DNA of 64,000 nt from Burkholderiales bacterium 67-32 (GTDB taxonomy: Bacteria; Pseudomonadota; Gammaproteobacteria; Burkholderiales; Burkholderiaceae_B): assembly GCA_001898625.1 (NCBI GenBank), contig MKUP01000026.1, positions 1 through 64,000 of the forward strand. The letters run 5' to 3'. A program made the position numbers and the translations under genes. This document shows, in pieces, positions 55,178 to 63,894 of the stretch. A model generated the notes under the pieces. It made no database searches. It was given only the letters and a program-made list of their open reading frames with translations, and was not told where the DNA came from. Each line of letters opens with the position of its first letter. Position 1 is the first letter of the stretch.

Positions 55178-55444
55178 TCAGGCGGACGTCTTGCCGGCGC
55201 CGGTGGTGCGGGCGAAACGGGCGCGGAACTTCTCGACGCGGCCGGTTTCGACGATGCGGGTTTGCGCGCCGGTGTAGAAGGGGTGCGATTCCGAGGTCAC
55301 GTCGCACTTGAACAGCGGATAGGTCTTGCCATCGAGTTCGATGGTTTCACGCGAGTTCAGGGTCGAGCGGGTGATGAACTTGTTGCCCGTCTGCAGATCC
55401 TGGAACACGACGTCGCGGTATTCGGGGTGGATGCCTTCTTTCAT
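55178..55444 (-). CDS. rpmE2: 50S ribosomal protein L31 type B
   Basis: 88 residues from [12 protein letters not shown]. It has only one Cys (FKCDV) and lacks the paired Cys of zinc-binding L31, so it is the zinc-free type B form, often induced under zinc limitation. It is downstream of rho on the same strand. The window also carries a zinc receptor. Confidence 0.93.
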   Translation of the reverse strand: MKEGIHPEYRDVVFQDLQTGNKFITRSTLNSRETIELDGKTYPLFKCDVTSESHPFYTGAQTRIVETGRVEKFRARFARTTGAGKTSA

Positions 55445-55776
55445 GGTCTTCCTTGGGAGTATGCGGGTCGCCAGCCGGGACGAAGGTTTGCGCCTTGAAG
55501 GGCGGTTTTTCCTTAGGGGCGGCTTCCGTGATGACTTGCTGGACGGAGCGCCGGTCCGACAACGTGCCCAATTTCTAGAGCTAAGCCTTGAATTATCGCG
55601 GGATTCCCGGATTTGTGCAATCAGTACGACGTTTTGGCGCGTTTTGCACTTCAAAAACATCACTTGGCAGAGCAACCCCCCCGCCAGCCCGGTAGTTGCC
55701 AGGATGCGGTGGATCCGGCTCCGCCGGTCCACCCGCATCGCCCCCCGGGGGGCGCGCGAAGCGCGTAGGGGGGGGC
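55445..55776. other. rho-rpmE2 intergenic region
   Basis: 332 bases with no gene. It contains repeat copy 4 next to the rho stop and otherwise mostly unremarkable sequence; a short AT-richer stretch near 55600-55670 may hold the rpmE2 promoter, but no clear hexamers were identified. Confidence 0.5.
55699..55776 (-). repeat. dispersed intergenic repeat, copy 4
   Basis: Minus orientation, ending at the base before the rho stop codon. Order on the minus strand: C-run and TACGCGC arm, hairpin, GGACCGGCGGAGCC, GGATCC and CCTGG. Same placement after a stop codon as copies 1-3. Confidence 0.85.
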
Positions 55777-57033
55777 CTACTTCTTCATCATGTCGAAGAA
55801 TTCGCCGTTGTTCTTCGTCGAACGCATCTTGTCCAGGATGAACTCCATGGACTGGATCTCGTCCATGTCGAAGATGAACTTGCGCAGTACCCACACCTTC
55901 TGCAGCACGTCCGGCTTGATCAGCAGCTCTTCGCGGCGCGTGCCGGACTTGTTCAGGTTGATGGCGGGGTAGACGCGCTTCTCGGCCAGGCGGCGTTCCA
56001 GGTGGACTTCGCTGTTGCCCGTGCCCTTGAATTCTTCGTAGATCACGTCGTCCATGCGGCTGCCCGTTTCGATCAGGGCGGTGCCGATGATGGTGAGCGA
56101 GCCGCCTTCCTCGATGTTGCGGGCCGCGCCGAAGAAGCGCTTGGGGCGTTGCAGGGCGTTGGCGTCGACGCCGCCGGTCAGCACCTTGCCGGAGGCGGGC
56201 ACCACGGTGTTGTAGGCGCGGGCCAGGCGGGTGATGGAGTCGAGCAGGATGACGACGTCATGCTTGAGTTCGACCAGGCGCTTGGCCTTTTCGATGACCA
56301 TCTCGGCCACTTGCACGTGCCGGGTGGCGGGTTCGTCGAAGGTGGAGGCGACCACTTCGCCGCGCACCGAGCGCTGCATTTCGGTCACTTCTTCCGGACG
56401 TTCGTCGATCATCAGGACGATCATCGTGACGTCGGGGTGGTTGGCGGTGATGGCATGCGCGATGTGCTGCATCATCACCGTCTTGCCGGATTTCGGGCTT
56501 GCCACCAGCAGGCCGCGCTGGCCTTTGCCGATGGGGGCGAAGATGTCCATGATCCGGCCGGTCAGGTTTTCTTCGCTCTTGATGTCGCGTTCGAGGCGCA
56601 GCGGCTTGTTCGGGTGCAGCGGCGTCAGGTTCTCGAACATGATGCGGTGCTTCATGCTCTCGGGCGCCTGGCCGTTGACCTTGTCCACCTTCACCAGGGC
56701 GAAGTAGCGTTCTCCGTCCTTGGGGGTGCGGACCTCGCCCTCGATGGAGTCGCCGGTATGCAGGTTGAAGCGCCGGATCTGGGAAGGCGATATGTAGATG
56801 TCGTCGGTGCTGGCGAGGTAGGACGTTTCGGGCGAACGCAGGAAGCCGAAACCGTCGGGCAGCACTTCCAGCACGCCATCGCCGAAGATCGGCTCGCCCT
56901 GCTTGGCGCGCCGCTTCATGATGGCAAACATCAGCTCCTGCTTGCGCAGGCGGCTGGCATTCTCGATCTCGAGCGTGGCGGCCATTTCCAGCAGTTGCGA
57001 AACGTGCAGCGCCTTCAGTTCATTGAGATGCAT
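55777..57033 (-). CDS. rho: transcription termination factor Rho
   Basis: 418 residues from [14 protein letters not shown], one shorter than the E. coli protein. RNA-binding cold-shock-like domain with [14 protein letters not shown]; Walker A region [11 protein letters not shown]; Walker [18 protein letters not shown]- and R-loop region [18 protein letters not shown]. The hexameric helicase ends transcription. It lies downstream of trxA on the same strand, a conserved proteobacterial arrangement. Confidence 0.97.
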   Translation of the reverse strand: MHLNELKALHVSQLLEMAATLEIENASRLRKQELMFAIMKRRAKQGEPIFGDGVLEVLPDGFGFLRSPETSYLASTDDIYISPSQIRRFNLHTGDSIEGEVRTPKDGERYFALVKVDKVNGQAPESMKHRIMFENLTPLHPNKPLRLERDIKSEENLTGRIMDIFAPIGKGQRGLLVASPKSGKTVMMQHIAHAITANHPDVTMIVLMIDERPEEVTEMQRSVRGEVVASTFDEPATRHVQVAEMVIEKAKRLVELKHDVVILLDSITRLARAYNTVVPASGKVLTGGVDANALQRPKRFFGAARNIEEGGSLTIIGTALIETGSRMDDVIYEEFKGTGNSEVHLERRLAEKRVYPAINLNKSGTRREELLIKPDVLQKVWVLRKFIFDMDEIQSMEFILDKMRSTKNNGEFFDMMKK

Positions 57034-57188
57034 CTCGGGTAAAGCTCCGGGGGGAGTTCTTGGTGGTGACACGTCCTCGCAGGAGGACTTTGCGCAGAGA
57101 GTCTGTTGCTCTTGGGGCGGAGGGCTGGATCCCGAGGCCGGGGCGCGCCGCCGGTGCGCAAGGAGAGGGCGTGGTAAAGGTTGATCGG

Positions 57189-57212
57189 AAAGGACCGGCT
57201 CTGGGCCGGTCC
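57189..57212 (-). terminator. terminator of trxA
   Basis: GGACCGGC (57192-57199) pairs with GCCGGTCC (57205-57212), followed on the minus strand by TTTCC. It lies 17 bases after the trxA stop. The rest of the 195-base gap to rho holds no gene. Confidence 0.65.
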
Positions 57213-57228
57213 GTGTGTTGCTACCTGT

Positions 57229-57555
57229 TTACAGCGAGCTGTCCAGGAAGGCGGTGAGCTGCGACTTCGACAGCGCGCCGACCTTGGTGGCCACGACCTG
57301 GCCGTTCTTGAACAGCATCAGGGTCGGAATGCCGCGGATGCCGTACTTGGCGGCCGTGGCGTTGTTGTCGTCGACGTTCAGCTTGGCGACCGTCAGCTTG
57401 CCTTTGTACTGGGACGCGGCCTCTTCCAGGATGGGGGCGATCATCTTGCAGGGACCGCACCATTCTGCCCAGTAATCGACCAGGACAGGCTCATTGGCTT
57501 GAAGTACGTCGGCATCGAAGCTGGAGTCGCTCACGTGCTTGATCGCGTCGCTCAT
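57229..57555 (-). CDS. trxA: thioredoxin 1
   Basis: 108 residues with the WCGPCK active site (Cys33, Cys36), [10 protein letters not shown] before it and the cis-Pro in [11 protein letters not shown]. General disulfide reductant of the cytoplasm. Neighbour rho follows on the same strand. Confidence 0.97.
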   Translation of the reverse strand: MSDAIKHVSDSSFDADVLQANEPVLVDYWAEWCGPCKMIAPILEEAASQYKGKLTVAKLNVDDNNATAAKYGIRGIPTLMLFKNGQVVATKVGALSKSQLTAFLDSSL

Positions 57556-57804
57556 GGTTTTCCTTCTGGAGGTGTGCGCAAAGCGCAGGAAGAGTGGTGC
57601 AGTGCGCGGTAAACGGATATGTGATTCGTTAGCTATATGCGGGCGCGTGTGCTTGGATTCCAGACCCCTGAGGGGAATTTTTTTATATGCGCGGATCCTG
57701 ACGGGAGTACCCCTGGGCGATGCGTGGGAAGCGCGAAACGCGAGGGGAGCGGGGCAGGTAGGCGCCGGAATCGGTCGGCGTAGAGCCCGAGATGAACCAA
57801 TGGT

Positions 57805-57825
57805 AACCGCAAAAAAGCGGTTTTT
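57805..57825 (+). terminator. orphan terminator-like hairpin
   Basis: AACCGC-AAAAAA-GCGGTT followed by TTT, in plus orientation. No plus-strand gene ends nearby; it lies between trxA and ffs, both minus. It may stop plus-strand antisense transcripts. The rest of 57556-57881 shows no gene. Confidence 0.4.
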
Positions 57826-57881
57826 CCAAGTGCCTGCCCGGGTAGTGTGGTTTTTAGCGCCCAGGGCAAGGGAAATTGGGT

Positions 57882-57976
57882 GGCGAGCCTGACTTCGGCA
57901 CTGACGGTTTACAGCTATGGCTGCTTCGTTCCCGACCTGACCAGGTTCACCGCTCCGCCATGCGAAGGGGCCCGCC
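57882..57976 (-). ncRNA. ffs: signal recognition particle 4.5S RNA
   Basis: The minus strand carries the conserved SRP core: GGTCAGGTCGGGAACGAAGC with CAGCC after it, matching the GNRA-type tetraloop and asymmetric loop that bind Ffh. The ends pair: 5' GGCGGGCC with 3' GGCUCGCC, allowing one G-U. That gives about 95 nt. An extended -10 (TGCTATAAT) lies seven bases upstream of the 5' end. It is divergent from dnaX. Confidence 0.93.
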
Positions 57977-57983
57977 AATAAAA

Positions 57984-57992
57984 ATTATAGCA
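57984..57992 (-). promoter_or_regulatory. extended -10 promoter of ffs
   Basis: TGCTATAAT on the minus strand (57992-57984), seven bases before the first G of the RNA. No good -35; the extended -10 may compensate. The repeat copy 5 abuts it. Confidence 0.75.
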
Positions 57993-58074
57993 CCCCCCCT
58001 ACGCCCTTCGGGCGCCCCCCCAGGGGGGCGGCACTGGCGGACCGGCAAAGCCGGATCCGCTGTGCCCTGGGTCT
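57993..58074 (+). repeat. dispersed intergenic repeat, copy 5
   Basis: Plus orientation: CCCCCCCTACGCCC arm, hairpin with CCTTCGGG, GGACCGGCAAAGCCGG, GGATCC and CCTGGG. It forms an inverted pair with copy 6. Confidence 0.85.
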
Positions 58075-58159
58075 AGGGCCGGTTTCTTGGGTTGGGGCAT
58101 CGATGCTTCGCTGGCAGCAGCGGTAGATGGGTGCCTCAAATCAGGGCAAAGGGGTTAGG

Positions 58160-58238
58160 CCCAGGATGCGGTGGATCCGGCTTTGCCGGTCCACCCGCAT
58201 CGCCCCCTTGAGGGGGCGCGCGTCAGCGCGTAGGGGGT
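58160..58238 (-). repeat. dispersed intergenic repeat, copy 6, with extra partial arm
   Basis: Minus orientation, facing copy 5. A partial duplicate of its outer arm (GCCCGAAGGGCGTAGGGGGG, 58252-58271) runs up to the dnaX -10. The 85 bases between copies 5 and 6 show no gene. Confidence 0.8.
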
Positions 58239-58271
58239 GGGTTTCCCCATCGCCCGAAGGGCGTAGGGGGG

Positions 58272-58277
58272 TACAAT
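58272..58277 (+). promoter_or_regulatory. -10 box of dnaX
   Basis: TACAAT ends seven bases before the dnaX ATG, with no ribosome site between. Sequence around it mirrors the ffs promoter. Confidence 0.5.
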
Positions 58278-58284
58278 ACTTTTT

Positions 58285-60297
58285 ATGACATATCTGGTGC
58301 TGGCTCGTAAGTGGCGGCCGCGTTCATTCGATACGCTGGTCGGACAAGAACACGTGGTGCGTGCGTTGACGCACGCGCTTTCCACGCAGCGCCTGCATCA
58401 CGCCTGGTTGTTCACCGGGACGCGCGGGGTGGGCAAGACCACGTTGTCGCGCATCCTGGCGAAATCGCTCAATTGCGAGACCGGTATCACGGCCACGCCG
58501 TGCGGCCAGTGCCGGGCGTGCACCGAGATCGACGCCGGCCGCTTCGTCGACTACCTCGAACTCGACGCCGCGTCGAACCGGGGCGTGGACGAGATGACGC
58601 AGTTGCTCGAACAGGCGGTCTATTCGCCTACTTCCGGCCGCTTCAAGGTCTACATGATCGACGAAGTGCACATGCTGACCGGGCATGCGTTCAACGCCAT
58701 GCTCAAGACGCTGGAAGAGCCGCCGCCCCACGTCAAGTTCATCCTGGCCACCACCGATCCGCAGAAGATTCCGGTCACGGTGCTGAGCCGCTGCCTGCAG
58801 TTCAACCTCAAGCAGATGCCGCCGGAGGCCATCGTCGGCCACCTCGAGCATGTGCTGGCGGATGAACAACTGCCGTTCGAAATCCCGGCCCTGCGCCTGA
58901 TCGGCCAGGCGGCGCGCGGCTCCATGCGGGACGCCCTGTCGCTGACCGACCAGGCCATCGCCTACAGCGCCGGCAATCTGTCGGAAGAGGCCGTGCGCGG
59001 CATGCTGGGCACGATCGACCAGCGCCACCTGGTACGCCTGCTGGACGCGATCCGCGCGGCGGATGGCGCCGGGGTGGTGGGCGTGGCCGACGAACTGGCG
59101 GCGCGCAGCCTGTCGTATGCCGGGGCGCTGGCCGACCTGGCGGTGATGCTGTCGCGCATGGGCATGGCCCAGCGCGTGCCGGGCGCGGTGTCCGAAGAGG
59201 ATCCGCTGGCGGCGGACATCCAGCGGCTGGCGGGCGAGTTCTCCGCCGACGAGATCCAGTTGTTCTATTCCATCGCCGTGCACAGCCGCGCCGAACTGGC
59301 GCTGGCGCCCGACGAATACGCCGGTTTCGTGATGGCCTGCCTGCGCATGCTGGCATTCACCGCCGAACCGCAGGGGGCCTCCCAGGAAGCCCCCGCGCCG
59401 GCCCCGCGATCCGCCGCCTTGAAGGCGGCGCCCGCGATGGCCGCGTCGATGCCCGCTCCGGCCCCTGCCCCGGTACCGCCGGCGGCGCGTGCTCCCGCAC
59501 CCGCCGCGCCTGCGCCCGCGCCGGCCCGTGCGTCGGCAGCGGCCGAGGCGCTGGCCGCCGCCCGCAACATGTCGATGGCCGGCAACAAGCGTGCGCCGGT
59601 ATCGGCGCCCGTCCGGCCCGCCGGCAACACGGCGCGGACCGCGCCGGCACCGGCGCCGGCCTCGCCCCCGGATGGGGCGGGTTCCGACGAAGACGGGCCG
59701 CCTGCCTGGCACTCGGAAATCGAGGCCGGACTGCGGGACGACGAGGTCGCGGCTTCGCGTCCAGCTTCGGGCTCGGGCCGGGACGAGGGGGCGCCCGTGG
59801 TGCGGGAGGCGCCTGCCGTGCCGGCCCCGCCTGTGCGCCAGCCCGAGCCCCCTCGCGGTGAAGATACGGCGGGGTCGGCCGGTAGTCCCATTGCATTGAA
59901 CGAGCCGTGGCCCGTGTTGGCGGCGCGGCTGCCCATCAAGGGCATCGCCGCCCAGCTCGCGCAGCAAAGCGAGTGGGTGGGCGTCGAAGGCGGCACCGTG
60001 GTGCTGAAGGTCGCGACCCGCGGGCTGGCCGAAGGCGTGGGGGTCGAGCGCCTGCGCGTCGTGCTCGAGCAGCATTTCGGCGTGCCCGTGCGGCTGCGCT
60101 TCGAGATCGGCCAGACCGGCGACGCCACCGCCTTCGCGGTGGCCGAGTCCGAGCGCCAGGCGCGCCAGGCCGAGGCCGAGCGCGCGATCATGGCCGACCC
60201 CTTCGTGCGTGAATTACTCGACAATTTCGGCGGCCAGATCGTGCCCGATTCGATCCGCCCGGTATCTTCCGAATCCAAACAAGGAACCCAGCCATGA
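58285..60297 (+). CDS. dnaX: DNA polymerase III tau/gamma subunit
   Basis: 670 residues. Clamp-loader AAA+ domain: Walker [10 protein letters not shown] (about 45-53), zinc Cys64, Cys73, Cys76, Cys79, Walker B MIDEVHML (124-131). A long Ala/Pro-rich linker (about 365-520) joins it to the tau C-terminal domain that contacts DnaE. I saw no A-AAA-AAG-type slippery site, so a short gamma form by frameshift is not supported. ATG is seven bases from a -10 box. Stop overlaps the ybaB start region. Confidence 0.96.
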   Translation: MTYLVLARKWRPRSFDTLVGQEHVVRALTHALSTQRLHHAWLFTGTRGVGKTTLSRILAKSLNCETGITATPCGQCRACTEIDAGRFVDYLELDAASNRGVDEMTQLLEQAVYSPTSGRFKVYMIDEVHMLTGHAFNAMLKTLEEPPPHVKFILATTDPQKIPVTVLSRCLQFNLKQMPPEAIVGHLEHVLADEQLPFEIPALRLIGQAARGSMRDALSLTDQAIAYSAGNLSEEAVRGMLGTIDQRHLVRLLDAIRAADGAGVVGVADELAARSLSYAGALADLAVMLSRMGMAQRVPGAVSEEDPLAADIQRLAGEFSADEIQLFYSIAVHSRAELALAPDEYAGFVMACLRMLAFTAEPQGASQEAPAPAPRSAALKAAPAMAASMPAPAPAPVPPAARAPAPAAPAPAPARASAAAEALAAARNMSMAGNKRAPVSAPVRPAGNTARTAPAPAPASPPDGAGSDEDGPPAWHSEIEAGLRDDEVAASRPASGSGRDEGAPVVREAPAVPAPPVRQPEPPRGEDTAGSAGSPIALNEPWPVLAARLPIKGIAAQLAQQSEWVGVEGGTVVLKVATRGLAEGVGVERLRVVLEQHFGVPVRLRFEIGQTGDATAFAVAESERQARQAEAERAIMADPFVRELLDNFGGQIVPDSIRPVSSESKQGTQP

Positions 60298-60620
60298 TGA
60301 AAGGACAGCTTGCCGGCCTGATGCGCCAGGCGCAGCAGATGCAGGAAAACATGAAGAAGGCGCAGGAAGCGCTGGCCGACATACTCGTCGAGGGCGTGTC
60401 GGGCGGCGGCCTGGTCAAGGTGACCATGTCCTGCCGCAACGACGTCAAGCGCGTCGCCATCGATCCCAGCCTGCTGGCCGACGACAAGGACATGCTGGAA
60501 GACCTGGTGGCCGCCGCGCTTAACGACGCGCTGCGCAAGGCCGAGGCCACGAGCCAGGAAAAGATGTCCGCGCTGACCGCCGGCCTGCCCCTGCCTCCGG
60601 GCATGAAGCTGCCTTTCTAA
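60294..60620 (+). CDS. ybaB: YbaB/EbfC nucleoid-associated protein
   Basis: 108 residues ([19 protein letters not shown]). Family features: Gln-rich first helix, [14 protein letters not shown] and [14 protein letters not shown]-binding dimer found between dnaX and recR in most bacteria, as here. ATG 60294 overlaps the dnaX stop (ATGA); AAGGA is upstream. Confidence 0.94.
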   Translation: MMKGQLAGLMRQAQQMQENMKKAQEALADILVEGVSGGGLVKVTMSCRNDVKRVAIDPSLLADDKDMLEDLVAAALNDALRKAEATSQEKMSALTAGLPLPPGMKLPF

Positions 60621-60631
60621 GCGGGACGCTC

Positions 60632-61243
60632 ATGGCAGGCGATCGATTCGTCGGGCCGGCGCCGCTGTCGGTGCTGGTCGATGCCCTCAAGCGCCTGCCC
60701 GGGGTGGGCGCCAAGTCGGCGCAGCGCATGGCTTACCACCTGTTGCAGCACGACCCGCACGGCGCCCGCATGCTGGGCCAGGCCCTGGGCGACGCCGTCG
60801 ACCGGCTGCGCCATTGCGCGCGCTGCAATACCTTCACCGAATCCGAGATCTGCGAGACCTGCGCCAGCCCGCGCCGCGACGCCAGCCTGCTGTGCGTGGT
60901 CGAGACGCCGGCCGACCAGAACATGATCGAGGCCAGCCACAGCTACAACGGGCTGTATTTCGTCCTGATGGGCAGGCTGTCCCCGCTCGAGGGGGTTGGG
61001 CCGCACGAGATCGGTTTCGATCGCCTGCTCGAGCGCGCCACCGACGGCCAGGTCAGGGAAGTCATCCTGGCCACCAATTTCACGACCGAAGGCGAGACCA
61101 CCGCCCACTACCTTGCCGAGCTGCTGCGCGCGCAGGGGCTGGGCGTGACCCGGCTGGCGCGCGGCGTGCCCGCCGGCAGCGAGCTGGAATACGTCGACGC
61201 CGGCACCATCGCCTGGGCGCTGATGGACCGCCGCGCGCCGTAG
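60632..61243 (+). CDS. recR: recombination mediator RecR
   Basis: 203 residues. Helix-hairpin-helix with [17 protein letters not shown], four-Cys zinc finger ([16 protein letters not shown]) and Toprim domain ([15 protein letters not shown]). Works with RecF/RecO to load RecA. Twelve bases after ybaB. Convergent with slyX. Confidence 0.96.
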   Translation: MAGDRFVGPAPLSVLVDALKRLPGVGAKSAQRMAYHLLQHDPHGARMLGQALGDAVDRLRHCARCNTFTESEICETCASPRRDASLLCVVETPADQNMIEASHSYNGLYFVLMGRLSPLEGVGPHEIGFDRLLERATDGQVREVILATNFTTEGETTAHYLAELLRAQGLGVTRLARGVPAGSELEYVDAGTIAWALMDRRAP

Positions 61244-61258
61244 GCGCGCCGTTCCGTT

Positions 61259-61471
61259 TCAGTAGTGCGGAGGGATCTCGTCGCGCAGGGATGCCGGCGC
61301 GGCTGGCCCCTGCGTGCTCTGTTCCCGGACCCGGGCCAGTTCGCGCGCCAGCGCATCGATCTGTTGCTGCTGCCGGTAGACCAGTTCGTTCAGTTGCTCG
61401 ACCAGGTCTTCCATGAAGGCGAGCTTGATCTCGACTTCCATCAGTCGCTGGGGGGCGGGTGTGTCAGGCAT
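61259..61471 (-). CDS. slyX: SlyX family protein
   Basis: 70 residues. A coiled-coil (EVEIKLAFMEDLVEQLNEL in outline, then YRQQQQIDALARELARV) and a short C-terminal tail ending PPHY, which is the SlyX signature. Function unknown in general. Twelve bases after the sugar transferase gene on the same strand. Confidence 0.9.
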   Translation of the reverse strand: MPDTPAPQRLMEVEIKLAFMEDLVEQLNELVYRQQQQIDALARELARVREQSTQGPAAPASLRDEIPPHY

Positions 61472-61483
61472 GTGGGGCTGTCG

Positions 61484-62875
61484 TCAATAGGCCTTGCTGT
61501 CGTGGACGACCAGGCGCAAGGTCAGGAAAAGAATCTGGATGTCCAGCCAGGGCGACCAGTGCTGGATGTAGTAGCGATCGTACTCCACCCGCTTCATCAT
61601 CTTGTCCAGCGTGTCGGTTTCGCCGCGCAGGCCGTTGACCTGCGCCCAGCCGGTGATGCCCGGCTTGACCGTGTGGCGCAGCATGTAGCCGCGTATCTGC
61701 TGCCGATAGAACTCGTTGTGTTCCGCGGCGTGGGGGCGTGGGCCGACCAGGCTCATGCTGCCGTTGAAGACGTTGAACAACTGGGGCAGCTCGTCCAGCG
61801 ACGTGCGGCGCAGGATCCGGCCCACGGGCGTGATGCGCGGGTCGCCGCGGGTGGCCTGGCGGATCTTGCCGGGGTCGGGCTGGTGCGTGTACATGGACCG
61901 GAACTTCATGACCTGTATCGGCTCGCCGTCCAGGCCGTAGCGGGTCTGGCGGAACAGGATGGGACCGGGCGAACTGAACCGCACGAGCGCCGCGATCACC
62001 AGCATGGGGATGCCCGCCGCGAGCAGCATCAGGCTGGCGAACAGCAGGTCCATGCAGCGCTTGATGCCTCGTGCGATGCCCAGGATCTGGGTGTCGTGCA
62101 GGCGCAGCAGGGGCACGCCCGCCATGTTGCTGATGCTGACCTCGAAGTCCCCCAGCGCGGGTGATTCCGGGATCAGGTAGATGGCCGATGTCGAGTCGCC
62201 CAACTGATTCATGATGGGTTGGGCATAGGGTGTCTTCATCAGCGTCATGCTGATGAAGGCGACGTTGGATTTCTGCTCTTTCAGGTGTTCGACGGCCTGG
62301 GGCAGATCGCCCAGGTAGGGCAGGGAGTCCAGCGGTTCCTGCTGCGGGGTGTCGTCGAAGTAGCCGTCCACGAGGATGCCCATGGCCGGCGAGCGGCGCA
62401 GCCGGATGGCCAGGGTCTGGGCCTGGAAGCCCGGCATGATGAAGATGGCGCGCCGGACGTACTGGCTGGCGCCGTACAGGTGCTGCGCGCTGAGCCGCAT
62501 CAGCGCCAGGCCCGGCAGCAGCACCACGGGCGTCAGGAAGGCCCACGCCTGCAGGATTTCCCGGCCCAGGTTGCGGTGCTCGATGGGCAGCAGGATGAAG
62601 GCGAGCAGCGTCACCATGACCACCTGCGACCAGGTCAGGATGGCGCGCCACAGCATGAAGGCCATGGTCCGCGTGCTCAGCAGTTGTTCGAAGCGGTAAT
62701 AGGCGATGCCGGTGGCCAGCGCGATGACCAGCAGCAGGGCGCCGTCCTCGTTCGAGGGTTGGCGTCCGAAATAGACGCTGGTGGCGGCATGGCAGAGCAG
62801 CGCGATCACGGCTGCTCCGACGGCGGCCATGCTGTAGAACATGCGCTGGTGGGAGGGGAGGCGGCTGGTGGCCAT
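61484..62875 (-). CDS. undecaprenyl-phosphate glucose phosphotransferase (WcaJ/GumD-like)
   Basis: 463 residues from MATSRLPSHQRM. Four to five N-terminal membrane helices, a CoA-binding-like central domain, and a C-terminal bacterial sugar transferase domain with KRCMDLLFAS, RRTSLDELPQLFNV and SLVGPRPH. It transfers glucose-1-phosphate to undecaprenyl phosphate, the first step of exopolysaccharide assembly. The WecG-like gene is 11 bases upstream on the same strand. Confidence 0.92.
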   Translation of the reverse strand: MATSRLPSHQRMFYSMAAVGAAVIALLCHAATSVYFGRQPSNEDGALLLVIALATGIAYYRFEQLLSTRTMAFMLWRAILTWSQVVMVTLLAFILLPIEHRNLGREILQAWAFLTPVVLLPGLALMRLSAQHLYGASQYVRRAIFIMPGFQAQTLAIRLRRSPAMGILVDGYFDDTPQQEPLDSLPYLGDLPQAVEHLKEQKSNVAFISMTLMKTPYAQPIMNQLGDSTSAIYLIPESPALGDFEVSISNMAGVPLLRLHDTQILGIARGIKRCMDLLFASLMLLAAGIPMLVIAALVRFSSPGPILFRQTRYGLDGEPIQVMKFRSMYTHQPDPGKIRQATRGDPRITPVGRILRRTSLDELPQLFNVFNGSMSLVGPRPHAAEHNEFYRQQIRGYMLRHTVKPGITGWAQVNGLRGETDTLDKMMKRVEYDRYYIQHWSPWLDIQILFLTLRLVVHDSKAY

Positions 62876-62886
62876 GAGGTTTCCTG

Positions 62887-63675
62887 TCAGCGTCCGCGAA
62901 CGCCGGAGCGATATTCCCGCCAGCAGATGGCGAAGAACCGGGGGTCTTCCTTCAGATAGCGCCGCCACAGCCTGCCGGGATTGCTGAGCAGGCGCCAGAG
63001 CCATTCCATGCCCATCCGCTGGACCAGGCGCGGCGCGCGCCGTTGCAGGCCGATGGCGAATTCCATGGCCGCCCCCACGCACAGCACCAGCCCGTGGGGC
63101 AGCGTGGCGGCATAGCGGCCGGCCCAGGTCTCCTGCTTGGGCATGCCCAGGCAGACGAAGACGAGGTCGGGCGCCAGGGCACGGATGCGGTCGGCGGCTT
63201 CGCGCCCTTCGTCGCCGAGCGGGTCGAACCGCATCGACGGCGTCATCACGGTGACGTCGATGCCGGGATAGGTGGCGGCGAACCGGCTTTCCAGCATGGG
63301 GCCGTCGCCCGGCATGCCACCCAGGATGGCGATCTTCCAGCCATGCGCGACCGCCTGCCGGCAGAGCGCCACGAACAGGTCCGAGCCCGTCACGCGCTCG
63401 GGCAGCGGACGGCCCAGCAGGCGGCTGGCCCAGACGATGGGCATGCCGTCGGCGAACAGGTACTCGGCCTGGCGGTAGATGGGCTGGAGATCGGGCTGCT
63501 TGTCCAGGCGCACCACGTGGTCGACATTGGGGGTCGACACGATGCCCGCCGGTCCGCGCCGGCTGGCGACGGCGTCGGTCAGGATCGCGACGGCCTCGGA
63601 GAAGGTCGCCGCGATGATATCCAGGTCGAAAAGCCGCATCCGGACGATATCGGGCTGGGCAGGGTGTGTAGGCAT
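62887..63675 (-). CDS. WecG/TagA/CpsF-family glycosyltransferase
   Basis: 262 residues. Family motifs: STPNVDHVVRL, FADGMPIVWASRLLG, PERVTGSDL and VCLGMPKQE. Adds the second sugar to a lipid-linked intermediate, pairing with the sugar transferase that follows it. It is divergent from the secreted protein gene at the right edge. Start ATG 63675. Confidence 0.92.
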   Translation of the reverse strand: MPTHPAQPDIVRMRLFDLDIIAATFSEAVAILTDAVASRRGPAGIVSTPNVDHVVRLDKQPDLQPIYRQAEYLFADGMPIVWASRLLGRPLPERVTGSDLFVALCRQAVAHGWKIAILGGMPGDGPMLESRFAATYPGIDVTVMTPSMRFDPLGDEGREAADRIRALAPDLVFVCLGMPKQETWAGRYAATLPHGLVLCVGAAMEFAIGLQRRAPRLVQRMGMEWLWRLLSNPGRLWRRYLKEDPRFFAICWREYRSGVRGR

Positions 63676-63836
63676 GTCGAAATGGAGGACGGGCGTGGTG
63701 AGCGGGGCAGAAGGAATGCCGGCAGAATGCTACAAAAAATTGCGCCTGTTATTTCCCGGCTTGGAGTTGTTTGCTGTTCCTTTGCCACGCTGTTCTGCGA
63801 GAATGTCGCACCCGCGGTCCGTCCCTGATCCCCCTC

Positions 63837-63842
63837 TATAAT
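63837..63842 (+). promoter_or_regulatory. -10 box upstream of the right-edge gene
   Basis: Perfect TATAAT. A transcript would start near 63849, next to an ATG at 63850. No strong -35 seen. Confidence 0.5.
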
Positions 63843-63849
63843 CGGCGTG

Positions 63850-63894
63850 ATGATTTTAGCGGGCGTTTCCGTGACTTCAATGGAGTGGTTTTGA
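63850..63894 (+). CDS. possible 14-aa leader peptide
   Basis: ATG eight bases after TATAAT opens a 14-codon frame (MILAGVSVTSMEWF) whose TGA overlaps the TTG start of the next gene. It could couple translation of the secreted protein or be accidental. Confidence 0.3.
   Translation: MILAGVSVTSMEWF

Noticed and set aside
59360-59900. Programmed frameshift in dnaX to make gamma
   Set aside because: No A-rich slippery heptamer followed by a stem-loop was seen in the linker region; the gene reads straight through to tau.
58324-60075. 583-codon minus-strand frame opposite dnaX
   Set aside because: Shadow of the dnaX coding strand; repetitive Arg/Gly/His composition comes from the Ala/Pro linker read in reverse.
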